The notes beneath the pieces were generated by a model. That model was not told the origin of the DNA, searched no databases, and was given only the letters and a program-made list of their open reading frames with translations. A DNA stretch of 64,000 nucleotides from CAVQBP01 sp963740945 (GTDB taxonomy: Bacteria > Bacteroidota > Ignavibacteria > Ignavibacteriales > Ignavibacteriaceae). Made by a program: the position numbers and the translations under genes. Below are positions 26,296-35,291 of this stretch, one piece after another. The stretch lies in contig CAVUGE010000030.1 of the NCBI GenBank assembly GCA_963740945.1, positions 124,001 through 188,000 of the forward strand. Reading direction: 5' to 3'. The stretch's first letter is position 1; the number at the start of each line of letters is the position of its first letter.

Positions 26296-27408
26296 ATGTC
26301 ATTTCCCCAACTACCACCCACCCACCCAACAACCCAAACTAAAATCTCCCAAACTAGACTTTATAACCAGTTATTAATTAACTCTCATTTTAAAACAGCA
26401 AAGCAAGTTGTGGGTCATATGGGAGCCATGCAGGCACAGGATCTTTTAATGGCTGTATGGGCTATTGGTATCCGTCTCCCGGATTCGACAATAGATTCTG
26501 TCGTATCTGCAATCAATAAAGGTAATGTTATAAGAACACATCTTCTCAGACCAACATTGCATTTTGTTTCTTCTGAAGATATTTATTGGATGCTTGAACT
26601 GACTGCACCGCAGATAAGATCCTCCATGAAATCAAGGAGTAAAGAATTGGGACTTACAAAAGCATTATTAAACAGCAGTAATAAGATCATCGAGAAATCT
26701 TTATCTGATAGAAAATATACAACACGTGAAGAATTAAAAAAAGAATTTGAAAAAGCTAAAATATCAACTAAGGGTAACAGGCTATCTCACATTTTACTTA
26801 ATGCCGAACTGGACGGCTTAATTTGCAGCGGAACTATTAACGGTAATAAGCAGACTTATGCTTTGCTATCTGAAAGAGTACCTAAAAAAGATACTTTGTC
26901 TAAAGAAGAATCTTTAGCCAAACTAGCAAATATTTATTTTTCAAGCCATTCTCCTGCAACTTTAAAAGACTTTATATGGTGGTCTGGTCTGCCTGCCAAA
27001 GATGCAAAGATTGCTTTGGATTCTGTAAAATCAAATTTTATTTCGGAATCCTTTAATTCAGAAACATACTGGTTACCTAATTCTTTTTCACTGCCGGATA
27101 AAAATAAATCATCTGCTCATTTTTTACCTGCATATGATGAATTCATTATAAGTTATAAAAGCAGGTTTGTTGTAATTCACCCTGAACACAATAGTAAAGC
27201 AATTTCGTCTAATGGGCTCTTCCGGCCAGTCATTTTAATAAATGAAAAGGTAAAAGGTACATGGAAAAGATCAATCAAGAAAGATAGAGTAAAAATAGAA
27301 ATTGAACTTTTTGATTCCTTTAACAATAAGACTAAACAATTATTAAAAAAGGCCATCATTCCATTCGAACAATTCATAAACAAAAAGTCTGAAATAATTA
27401 TTACTTAA
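26296..27408 (+). CDS. Winged-helix HTH_42 protein, AlkZ-like DNA glycosylase family
   Basis: The 370-residue protein begins with RLYNQLLINSHFKTAKQVVG and MGAMQAQDLLMAVWAIGIR, the hallmark of the HTH_42 (AlkZ/YcaQ) family. Some members remove bulky alkylated or cross-linked bases. The QAQ within MQAQD fits the QxQ motif reported for AlkZ-type members rather than QxD of YcaQ-type, which I recall with moderate certainty. It is monocistronic, preceded by about 180 bp of AT-rich DNA after the decayed IS. DNA repair is inferred from the family. Confidence 0.8.
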   Translation: MSFPQLPPTHPTTQTKISQTRLYNQLLINSHFKTAKQVVGHMGAMQAQDLLMAVWAIGIRLPDSTIDSVVSAINKGNVIRTHLLRPTLHFVSSEDIYWMLELTAPQIRSSMKSRSKELGLTKALLNSSNKIIEKSLSDRKYTTREELKKEFEKAKISTKGNRLSHILLNAELDGLICSGTINGNKQTYALLSERVPKKDTLSKEESLAKLANIYFSSHSPATLKDFIWWSGLPAKDAKIALDSVKSNFISESFNSETYWLPNSFSLPDKNKSSAHFLPAYDEFIISYKSRFVVIHPEHNSKAISSNGLFRPVILINEKVKGTWKRSIKKDRVKIEIELFDSFNNKTKQLLKKAIIPFEQFINKKSEIIIT

Positions 27409-27429
27409 CTCAAGCTATGAAAACATTGA

Positions 27430-27530
27430 CATTCTGAACGACCCAAAAGTCAGAATGACAAATGTAAAGACATAATTGATAATAAAGTCTTTCCCTTCAC
27501 AAGGGAAAGATTTAGATAGGGTTTGAAATG
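27430..27530. repeat. Dispersed hairpin repeats (TGACATTCTGAAC and CTTTCCCTTnnnnAAGGGAAAG types)
   Basis: Two common short repeats adjoin. TGACATTCTGAACGACCCAA and its inverse AGTCAGAATGACA lie at about 27428-27461. TCTTTCCCTTCACAAGGGAA with AGATTTAGATAGGGTTT lies at about 27488-27524. Related copies occur at 40283, 51243 and in 49116-49783. Confidence 0.55.
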
Positions 27531-27536
27531 AGTTTT

Positions 27537-27571
27537 AAAAAAAAGTCCCGGATAATACAGGGACTTTTTCC
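27537..27571. terminator. Bidirectional terminator between HTH_42 gene and tonB
   Basis: AAAAAAGTCCC (27539-27549), a ten-base loop, GGGACTTTTT (27560-27569): a clean intrinsic terminator readable from both converging genes. Confidence 0.85.
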
Positions 27572-27588
27572 AAATATTTTTCGATTAT

Positions 27589-28242
27589 TTACTGCAGTCT
27601 GAATACAACTGGTATAGAAACCTGAACTTTAACCGGCTTCCCCCTCTGTTTACCTGGCTTAAATTTCGTTTCTTTAACCGCTTTCATTGCAGCTTCGTCA
27701 CATCCTGCACCTATTCCTTTTTGAACTTCTACTTTAGTAACATTACCCGATTCATCAACAAAAGCTTTAACATAAACTTTTCCTTCAACACCTGCTCTTT
27801 TTGCTATTTCCGGATAAACTATTTTACTTTGAATAGCAGCAATTCCGCCGATTGGTTCGGGCATGTCTTCAACGGCTACAAAGTATTGAGGTTCTTCCTC
27901 TGTTTTCTTTTCTTCTTTTGGTGGCGGAGGAGGAGCAACATCGGCATTTACATCCAGTTCCGTACTTTGAATTTCTATATCCTGCAATACATCTTCCGAA
28001 GGTGCTTCAATCGGGATCGGAGGCTTCGGAGGAGGCGGTGGTCTATTCTCCTGTCTCGTCTGTTGAATATCTTCCATATTAATCAATTCCTGTGGACCTT
28101 GTACCACTTGCTTTTCTTGTTTTATGTTTGGAAAATATTTGAAGGAAACAATTAGAACAACTAACGAAACAATTAAGCTTAGTTCGATTACCCGCTTATA
28201 TTGAGCCCTTAAATCTGCTTTTGGACTTTTTACCAATGCCAT
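27589..28242 (-). CDS. TonB-family energy transducer
   Basis: The 217-residue protein has a single N-terminal helix (ELSLIVSLVVLIVSFKYF, about 19-36) and a proline-rich periplasmic stretch (PPPPPKPPIPIEAP and PPPPPKEEKK). The C-terminal TonB domain contains KIVYPEIAKRAGVEGKVYVK and ending SIPVVFRL. It transmits proton-motive force to outer membrane receptors. No exbB/exbD neighbours are present, so it must use those encoded elsewhere. Monocistronic. Confidence 0.92.
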   Translation of the reverse strand: MALVKSPKADLRAQYKRVIELSLIVSLVVLIVSFKYFPNIKQEKQVVQGPQELINMEDIQQTRQENRPPPPPKPPIPIEAPSEDVLQDIEIQSTELDVNADVAPPPPPKEEKKTEEEPQYFVAVEDMPEPIGGIAAIQSKIVYPEIAKRAGVEGKVYVKAFVDESGNVTKVEVQKGIGAGCDEAAMKAVKETKFKPGKQRGKPVKVQVSIPVVFRLQ

Positions 28243-28427
28243 TTTTTTGCTCCTAATAGCTTTTTACTTAAAGAAATTTAACAAATGATGTTTTCTTTGT
28301 CAAATCATAGAACTGTTATTTTTACTAAAATATTTATTTTAAGTTCCTATATAATAGAATTTATTTAATAAAATAATTCTATAAAAAATCTTTCGACACT
28401 ATATAGTTAAATATATTGAAAATATTT

Positions 28428-28838
28428 TTAATTAAATTGGGATTTTTGATTATATTGTAAAATTTTTACTAAAAAAATAATTAATAAAATACCCAAACTC
28501 GTTCCTACCATATCTGCTGTCCAATCCAAAATATCACACTCCCTTCCGGGCACAAAAAGCTGGTGAATCTCATCCAATCCGGCATATAATGCAACAATCA
28601 ATCCTGTAAAAATTGCAAAATGTTTCTTTAACCTATAATATTTATTTTGAAATAATAAAGCCATGCTTAGTAAACCCCCTAAAATAAAATATGCGGAGAA
28701 ATGTTCAATTTTATCATTAACTCCGGTTTTAGGTAAATCATTTCCCGGCAGTGTAGTTAAGGTCAACAAAATAATCCAGTAAATTGTCAAAGGTAAATAG
28801 ATTATTCTTTTTTTATTTTTACTTATATAGTCAAACAA
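28428..28838 (-). CDS. VanZ-like membrane protein
   Basis: A 136-residue protein with four hydrophobic segments and the VanZ family motifs DKIEHFSAYFILGGLL (42-57) and YAGLDEIHQLFVPGRECDIL (about 89-108), with the typical H..Q.F.pgR pattern. Function unknown beyond an envelope role. The start overlaps the end of the NAD(P)HX repair gene by 8 nt, indicating translational coupling. Confidence 0.88.
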   Translation of the reverse strand: MFDYISKNKKRIIYLPLTIYWIILLTLTTLPGNDLPKTGVNDKIEHFSAYFILGGLLSMALLFQNKYYRLKKHFAIFTGLIVALYAGLDEIHQLFVPGRECDILDWTADMVGTSLGILLIIFLVKILQYNQKSQFN

Positions 28839-30399
28839 TCGAATCTCTCAAAAATTTTATTGCTGAAGGTAAATTATTTATAATATTTTCTGCCGTATAT
28901 CCGAATTCGGTAAAATCCTTTAACAGAAGGTCAGCTGCGAGACTATGAATGTATACCCCCGCAATTATACTTTTTTCAATTTCTCCTGATTGTGAAATCA
29001 ATCCTGCCAGAACTCCGGTTAGTACATCACCGGTTCCGAATTTTGCCATACCCGGATTCCCTGATGTATTAATAAATACTTCCCCAGGATCTCCTGGTGT
29101 AAAGATTATTGTAGGTGCTCCTTTCAGTACTAAATATGATCCTGTGCTTTGTACGAATTCTTTTCCATACTTCAAAATATCTTTTTTTAATTCGAAGGTA
29201 CCTTTTCCAATTAAATTGGCAAATTCACCATGATGGGGTGTAAAAATAAGATTATTTAAGTTCAGTTCTTGGTATTCAGTTTGTGAAAGAGCAAATATAG
29301 CATCTGCGTCAATTACTATTCTCTTAAATTTTCTTTCCGAAATAATTTTCAGTACAGCATTTTGAGTTTCTTTTTCCCGGCCTAATCCTGAGCCTATCGC
29401 CACAACATCAGCCCATTCCAGCCTCTTTTCCAAATCATTTACGTTTTCCTCTGTTAGAAATCCGGTGCCTTTATCATTATAAGCTTCAACTATAACTTCA
29501 CTTAATTTTGCATATACTAAATTTTTAGCCGATTCGGGAAAAGCCAGTATAGATGCACCGGCGCCAATATTCAAGGAAGCTTTGCTGCTCAAAGCTGCAG
29601 CTCCGGGTAATTTAGCTGATCCTGAAATGGTAAATACTTTACCTGCTGAGTATTTATGTTCGGATTTATTTTTATGAGGTAAGTAACTTAATGCATCTTC
29701 AGGTTCAATTAAAAATTCAGTTGTATCATATCTGTCAAAAAAATTATTGTTGATGCCTATATCCCCCTTGAAAACTTTTCCGGTGTATGAATATCCGTCA
29801 CCTATAAATAATCCCGGTTTAAATTCACCGAGTGTAATGGTTAAATCAGACTTAAAAACAGTTTCAGCCGATCCTCTGTTCGAATCAAGTCCTGTTGGAA
29901 TATCTATCGCAACCTTGTATGCTGCTATATTATTTAGATTTTCTACTATAGATTTATAAGGCTCATGTAATTCCCCTTCCATCCCGCTGCCGAGCATGGC
30001 ATCAAAAATAATATCACAGTTTCTTAAATGGTGTAAATCCTTATTTGAGGAGAATTTCTTTAACGTAATTCTTTTATTTTCTCCGGATAAATTTCTTAAA
30101 ATTTTAAAATTAACCGCACAATCGGAAGACATCTCATTTTCCGCACTTAAATAAATTACAAAAATTTCAAATCCATTATTAGCGAAATGTCGGGCTGCTG
30201 CAAATCCGTCCCCCCCATTATTCCCCTTGCCGCATACAAATCCGATTTTATTAACAACATTTAATTCGGCATTCTCTAATACGGTTTTATAAATCGACAA
30301 GGCTGCATTTTCCATCAAAATGATTCCGGGCATTTCCATTTTTTTAATGGAATAGCCATCAACTTCTCTAACATTTTTTGTAGAAAATAACGGAATCAT
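28831..30399 (-). CDS. nnr: Bifunctional NAD(P)HX epimerase / dehydratase
   Basis: The enzyme repairs hydrated NADH and NADPH. Residues 1 to about 215 form the YjeF_N epimerase domain (GKGNNGGDGFAAARHFANNG, DAMLGSGMEGE, IDIPTGLDSNRG). Residues about 230-522 form the ADP-dependent dehydratase (ISGSAKLPGAAALS, TPHHGEFANL, GNPGMAKFGTGDVLTGVLAG). Full-length at 522 residues. It follows nuoN by 19 nt in the same operon, an apt partner for a complex I cluster. Confidence 0.95.
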   Translation of the reverse strand: MIPLFSTKNVREVDGYSIKKMEMPGIILMENAALSIYKTVLENAELNVVNKIGFVCGKGNNGGDGFAAARHFANNGFEIFVIYLSAENEMSSDCAVNFKILRNLSGENKRITLKKFSSNKDLHHLRNCDIIFDAMLGSGMEGELHEPYKSIVENLNNIAAYKVAIDIPTGLDSNRGSAETVFKSDLTITLGEFKPGLFIGDGYSYTGKVFKGDIGINNNFFDRYDTTEFLIEPEDALSYLPHKNKSEHKYSAGKVFTISGSAKLPGAAALSSKASLNIGAGASILAFPESAKNLVYAKLSEVIVEAYNDKGTGFLTEENVNDLEKRLEWADVVAIGSGLGREKETQNAVLKIISERKFKRIVIDADAIFALSQTEYQELNLNNLIFTPHHGEFANLIGKGTFELKKDILKYGKEFVQSTGSYLVLKGAPTIIFTPGDPGEVFINTSGNPGMAKFGTGDVLTGVLAGLISQSGEIEKSIIAGVYIHSLAADLLLKDFTEFGYTAENIINNLPSAIKFLRDSIV

Positions 30400-30418
30400 C
30401 TTTAATGGAAATTAATTA

Positions 30419-31849
30419 CTATAAGAATGATGAAACTAAACTTATAAAAGTTCCAGGTGCTATTCCCAGTACTATGACAAGAAGCACGGAAATAACTACA
30501 GCAAGCAATCCTGTATTACTATTTGTAAACACTATTTCTGAAGTGCTTTCTCTGAAATACATCAGAACCACAATTCTCAAATAAAAATACAAACTTATTA
30601 CGCTTGAGAAGACTCCAACAATAGCCAGCCATGTCAGATGAGCTTCTATTGCAGAAATAAATACATAATATTTTCCAAAGAATCCGGCAAAAGGCGGAAT
30701 ACCGGCTAATGAAAACATACATATTGATAGTAATGCAGCTAACAATGGTTTTCTTGAACTCAATCCCGCATAATTATTAATATCCAGGTTTGAATCATTC
30801 TCTCCCTCAATTAACGCAATTATTCCGAAAGCACCAAGGTTCATGAATGTATATGCCGATAAGTAAAATATAATACCTGCAATACCGTCATAATTTCCTG
30901 CCGCAAGTCCGATTATCATATACCCTGCATGAGCAATAGATGAATAAGCAAGCATCCGCTTAATATTGTTTTGAGAAATAGCCACAATACTGCCGAATAA
31001 CATCGAAAAAACCGCTATTACAGCCAAATAAGGCTCAAATAAATTACTTATCTGCACATTACTGAATATACCGCTTAAAGTCGCAATAATTGCACTGAAT
31101 GCCGCTGCTTTCCCGCCGGTTGAAAACAATCCTGCAATTGTGGTAGATGTTCCTTCATATACATCCGGTACCCACATATGAAACGGGAATGCTGCTATTT
31201 TAAATGAAAAGCCAATCAGGAAAAGGAGTATACCTGTTATAAATAATAAGTTTTCTTTTAAAGATGAAAATTTAGAAATGATTGTATCTATTGAAGTAGT
31301 GTGAACCGAACCATAAATAAGAGCTATGCCGTATACAGTAAATCCGGTTGCAAAAGCTCCCAGTAAAAAATATTTTAACGATGCTTCATTTGCCGTTAAC
31401 CTTTTCCTGTTTATCCCTGCTAATGCATAAAAACATATTGACATCAATTCAAGACCCATAAAGATCATAAACAGATCTTTTGCTCCTGCCATAAACATCA
31501 TCCCGAGCACTGAAGACTGGAGAAGTATATAATATTCGCCGTAATATGTCCCGTATTTTTTTAAATAATCTATGGAGAGTAAGGAAACTATTGCTGCGCC
31601 GAAACAGAAGATAAAATAAAATACATTAACATTTCCTCCGGTTGCCAGCATATTTTGCATAACAACAGATACGGAATTCACTGTTGCTAGGGAATAAAAT
31701 GCCGCAGCAAGAAAAACTACTATTGTTATCCATGAGAGAATTTCTTTACCCTTTTTGGAATACATCTCGACAATTAAGGAAATTAAAATTCCTGATCCTA
31801 ATATTACTAGCGGTAGGATATTCAAAAATTCCCGGAAATTATTGAACAT
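30419..31849 (-). CDS. nuoN: NADH-quinone oxidoreductase subunit N
   Basis: A 476-residue antiporter-like membrane subunit of complex I with about 14 helices. Family signatures are visible: GLELMSICFYALAG, the discontinuous-helix region SFKIAAFPFHMWVPDVYEGT and RMLAYSSIAHAGYMIIGL, which contain the lysine/glutamate proton-path residues. Last nuo gene of the cluster, separated from nuoM by two non-nuo genes. Confidence 0.95.
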   Translation of the reverse strand: MFNNFREFLNILPLVILGSGILISLIVEMYSKKGKEILSWITIVVFLAAAFYSLATVNSVSVVMQNMLATGGNVNVFYFIFCFGAAIVSLLSIDYLKKYGTYYGEYYILLQSSVLGMMFMAGAKDLFMIFMGLELMSICFYALAGINRKRLTANEASLKYFLLGAFATGFTVYGIALIYGSVHTTSIDTIISKFSSLKENLLFITGILLFLIGFSFKIAAFPFHMWVPDVYEGTSTTIAGLFSTGGKAAAFSAIIATLSGIFSNVQISNLFEPYLAVIAVFSMLFGSIVAISQNNIKRMLAYSSIAHAGYMIIGLAAGNYDGIAGIIFYLSAYTFMNLGAFGIIALIEGENDSNLDINNYAGLSSRKPLLAALLSICMFSLAGIPPFAGFFGKYYVFISAIEAHLTWLAIVGVFSSVISLYFYLRIVVLMYFRESTSEIVFTNSNTGLLAVVISVLLVIVLGIAPGTFISLVSSFL

Positions 31850-31869
31850 GAATGTAAACCTTTAGCTTT

Positions 31870-32235
31870 TTATTCAATAAATAAAATATCTTCATCCGAT
31901 TTTTCGATCCTTGTCATATGCTTCTTTTCAATATAGACGGCTAATTTTTTATGATTGCTGAAATCAAATATATTCTCTCCTTTTTCTACAACCACCATTT
32001 TTATAGCTTCATATTTTGAAACTACATCATTAATATGCTTATACTCAAGAAAATATATATCTGTGAAATTTTCTTCTTCCCTGATATATACTCCTTTTGA
32101 ACTCGGTGAAAAATCGGTTATAACTTCATCATCAATAATAACCTTGAGAAAATGTGCATGGAACGGGAGAATGAGACGGTTGTTATAATATAAACCATTA
32201 TCTTTGTTTTCCAAAGCCTCTGTCAATGTTTTCAT
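31870..32235 (-). CDS. Unknown 121-residue protein inside the nuo cluster
   Basis: A soluble protein with no membrane segment or signal peptide, rich in beta-strand-like patterns (LILPFHAHFLKVIIDDEVIT, KKLAVYIEKKHMTRIEK). It lies 12 nt after the antiporter gene and 20 nt before nuoN, with AAGGAG before its ATG, so it belongs to the operon. I do not recognise the family. A role in assembly or regulation of the membrane arm or the antiporter is only a guess from position. Confidence 0.7.
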   Translation of the reverse strand: MKTLTEALENKDNGLYYNNRLILPFHAHFLKVIIDDEVITDFSPSSKGVYIREEENFTDIYFLEYKHINDVVSKYEAIKMVVVEKGENIFDFSNHKKLAVYIEKKHMTRIEKSDEDILFIE

Positions 32236-32247
32236 TTCTTAATCTCC

Positions 32248-33702
32248 TTATCTAAAAAAGATAAACCAAATAATACCGTAAATAGGAATGAGAATTGGAA
32301 GAGAGTACTTAATTACATAAGTAAAAAACGGAGGCATATCTATACCGGCTCTCTCACTAATTGATTTGACCATAAAATTAGGACCGTTGCCGATATATGT
32401 TATAGCACCGAAGAAAACCGAAGCCACAGATATAGCAACCAGGTATACATCATCTACTCTAACAAAATGAACTACATCCTGTTTGACTGTTACATTCAAT
32501 GCATATTTTCCCATCGCCGCACTTAAAAAATTCATGTATGTGGGAGTATTATCAAGCACTGCTGATAATGTGCCTGTTGCCCAGTAAAATACTCCTTGAT
32601 TTAACTTGTCGCCAAGTATATGAGCTTCATGTGCTATCAATTCCAAAGCAGGTACCATTGTAGCAAATATACCAATAAACAAATATGCTACTTCTTTTAT
32701 TGGTTCAAAATCAAACTCATTTGCTTTAAGGATTTCCGGATTAGCATGTTTATAGGATAGAAATACCACAGCAAACATTATTATTTCTCTTATTCCGAAT
32801 GGCAGCGGAGCAAGGCTTGGAATTCCCGGAATTACTAAGGGATCAATAAAAACTGCAAGTATTATTACAAGCAGATAAAATAAATTCTTCATCCCTTTGA
32901 ATTCTATTTTTCCGGTATATTCAACTATATCTACATCTTTTTTGTTAAGCATGTCAAATAAGAAGAATACGGCTAATATGAGGATTAATGCCGGAATCCA
33001 GATATGCCACACGTTTTGAATCACCCAGAAAAAAGGCACTCCGCTTAAAAAGCCTAAAAATAAAGGAGGGTCTCCTATTGGTGTAAGCGCTCCGCCGACA
33101 TTACTTACTATAAAGATAAAAAATATTATATGATACGGCTGAAGCCTGTCACGGTTCATCTTTATATACGGTCTTATTAATAACATTGATGCACCGGTAG
33201 TTCCAATAACGTTTGATATTATTGCTCCTACCAACAGAAAAATTACATTTACAACAGGAGTAGATTTCCGGTCAACTCTTATTAGAATTCCACCCGAAGC
33301 AACAAATAAAGAGCTTAATAATGCAATAAATGATATATATTCCGCTAGTGTATGTGTTAAACTATGGAAGTTATGTAAATAAAAAATATAATAGGCTACA
33401 ACAATAACCCCTAAAACTACTGATACTTTGGGATAGTGATGCTCCCAGAAATGTTTGTAAAATAATGGTCCGGTCGCAATCATTAAAAGAAGAATAATGA
33501 ACGGAACTACCATGAAAGTTTGTGGCAGTTCATGCTCTATCGCCGCCTGAGTTGTTTGAACACTTAATGTATCGGCAATGGTTTTATTTATTATTTCATG
33601 TGCAAATATGTTCTGAGATGCAAGTAATAATAATGCAAAGAATATTATTATACAGGGAACTATTCTTTTAGGAAAAATGATTTTACTTAATTTATTCTTC
33701 AT
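32248..33702 (-). CDS. NhaD/CitM-type Na+/H+ antiporter inserted in the nuo cluster
   Basis: The 484-residue polytopic membrane protein of the ion transporter superfamily has an N-terminal hydrophobic stretch that could be a signal or first helix. The motif SNVGGALTPIGDPPLFLGFL (about 199-218), with GDPP, is diagnostic of NhaD-type sodium/proton antiporters. It lies 6 nt downstream of nuoM and is cotranscribed with it. The ion is inferred from the family. Cotranscription with complex I suggests coupling to proton or sodium cycling. Confidence 0.85.
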   Translation of the reverse strand: MKNKLSKIIFPKRIVPCIIIFFALLLLASQNIFAHEIINKTIADTLSVQTTQAAIEHELPQTFMVVPFIILLLMIATGPLFYKHFWEHHYPKVSVVLGVIVVAYYIFYLHNFHSLTHTLAEYISFIALLSSLFVASGGILIRVDRKSTPVVNVIFLLVGAIISNVIGTTGASMLLIRPYIKMNRDRLQPYHIIFFIFIVSNVGGALTPIGDPPLFLGFLSGVPFFWVIQNVWHIWIPALILILAVFFLFDMLNKKDVDIVEYTGKIEFKGMKNLFYLLVIILAVFIDPLVIPGIPSLAPLPFGIREIIMFAVVFLSYKHANPEILKANEFDFEPIKEVAYLFIGIFATMVPALELIAHEAHILGDKLNQGVFYWATGTLSAVLDNTPTYMNFLSAAMGKYALNVTVKQDVVHFVRVDDVYLVAISVASVFFGAITYIGNGPNFMVKSISERAGIDMPPFFTYVIKYSLPILIPIYGIIWFIFFR

Positions 33703-33708
33703 AGCTGA

Positions 33709-35232
33709 CTATTTTAGACTCGCCCTTTCTGGAGTTATTACATGTTCAATAATATTTTTTGAAGAAACTTTGGAAACATTTAAAAATGTGCTCGGATATA
33801 TTCCAATCCATACTATAAAAATGAATATCGGGATTAATACAAGCATTTCTCTTGTGTTCATATCACTTAGATCATTTAACTTAGGATTTTTAACTTCACC
33901 GAATACTACTCTCTGATACATCCATAAAAGATAAATAGCTGCGAATATTACTCCTGATGCGGCAAATATGGTGTACCACCAGCTGTCCAGAACCGCTGAT
34001 TTAAATGAACCTAAGAGAATTAAAAATTCTCCGACAAACCCGTTCAATCCGGGAAGTCCGATTGATGAGAGGGATGCTATCATTAAAAAAGTTGCATAAA
34101 TAGGAACTATCTTTGCTATCCCGCCGTATTCCGATATCTCTCTTGTATGGGTCCTTTCATAAATAATTCCTACCAAAAGGAATAATGCTCCTGTCGATAA
34201 TCCATGATTCAGCATTTGTATTACTGCCCCCTGTACCGATTCCTGAGTCAATGCAAATATCCCCAGTACAACAAATCCAAGATGTGCTACCGATGAATAT
34301 GCAACTAATTTCTTCATATCTTTCTGCACCATTGCAACCAGAGCTCCGTATATAATCCCAATTATGGCAAGGATGGAAATAAAGGGAGCAAAATGAATTG
34401 AAGCCTGCGGAAATAATGGGAGACAGAATCTTAACAAACCATACGTTCCCATTTTCAATAATACTCCTGCAAGTATTACACTACCTGCAGTTGGCGCCTG
34501 AACATGTGCATCCGGCAGCCATGTATGCAAAGGAAATATCGGGACCTTGATGGCAAAGCTGAATGTAAAGGCTAAAAACATCCAGTTTTGTATGTTTTGA
34601 GGAACCTCAGGTCCGACTTTATAAAGCTCGATTAAATTTGTAGAAAAATGTCCTAAAGGTCCGGAAGCATAAACTGCCAGCCAAATTATTGCCACAAGCA
34701 TCAGTAAACTTCCGAAAAATGTATATAAAAAGAATTTTACCGATGCATATATCCTGTTGTCACCACCCCAGATCCCTATAATAAAATACATCGGGATGAG
34801 CATTGCTTCCCAAAAAATATAAAAGAGAAACAGATCAAGAGATACAAAAACCCCCAGCATACCGACTTCAAGCATAAGCATAAAAAATGTAAATTCTTTC
34901 ACTTTCTTCTGAATGCTCGACCAGCTTGAAATTAATGTCAACGGAGTTAAAAATGTCGTTAATAAAACTAGAAGTAATGATAAACCATCTACACCTACAT
35001 TATAACTTATATGCAAATTTTCAATCCATTCAATTCTATGAATGAATTGAAATGAAGGATTGTTTAAATCAAAACTAAAATAAATTACCAGCGAAATTAA
35101 AAAAGTAACTATCGAAACAGCTAATCCGAAATAGCGTACAAGATTTTCTTTTTTATTTCCGAAAAATAAAAGTAGTACTCCTCCGGCAAGAGGAGCAAGT
35201 AATAAATAACTAATTAAATGACTATTTCCCAT
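33709..35232 (-). CDS. nuoM: NADH-quinone oxidoreductase subunit M
   Basis: A 507-residue antiporter-like proton-pumping subunit with about 14 helices. Signatures include FYIFWEAMLIPMYFIIGIWG, FAIKVPIFPLHTWLPDAHVQ and VAYSSVAHLGFVVLGIFA. Length and motifs are normal. It lies 59 nt downstream of nuoL; that spacer holds short direct repeats of AATCTTGTAAT. Confidence 0.96.
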   Translation of the reverse strand: MGNSHLISYLLLAPLAGGVLLLFFGNKKENLVRYFGLAVSIVTFLISLVIYFSFDLNNPSFQFIHRIEWIENLHISYNVGVDGLSLLLVLLTTFLTPLTLISSWSSIQKKVKEFTFFMLMLEVGMLGVFVSLDLFLFYIFWEAMLIPMYFIIGIWGGDNRIYASVKFFLYTFFGSLLMLVAIIWLAVYASGPLGHFSTNLIELYKVGPEVPQNIQNWMFLAFTFSFAIKVPIFPLHTWLPDAHVQAPTAGSVILAGVLLKMGTYGLLRFCLPLFPQASIHFAPFISILAIIGIIYGALVAMVQKDMKKLVAYSSVAHLGFVVLGIFALTQESVQGAVIQMLNHGLSTGALFLLVGIIYERTHTREISEYGGIAKIVPIYATFLMIASLSSIGLPGLNGFVGEFLILLGSFKSAVLDSWWYTIFAASGVIFAAIYLLWMYQRVVFGEVKNPKLNDLSDMNTREMLVLIPIFIFIVWIGIYPSTFLNVSKVSSKNIIEHVITPERASLK

Positions 35233-35239
35233 TTACTTT

Positions 35240-35285
35240 AAATCTTGTAATCTAATCTTGTAATTTTGCAATCCTGCAATTTTGT
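35240..35285. repeat. Short direct repeats in the nuoL-nuoM spacer
   Basis: Roughly 11-bp imperfect repeats: AATCTTGTAATCTAATCTTG followed by TAATTTTGCAATCCTGCAATTTTGTAATC. The same words occur near 8425-8445. Probably neutral or a small hairpin source. Confidence 0.4.
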
Positions 35286-35291
35286 AATCTT

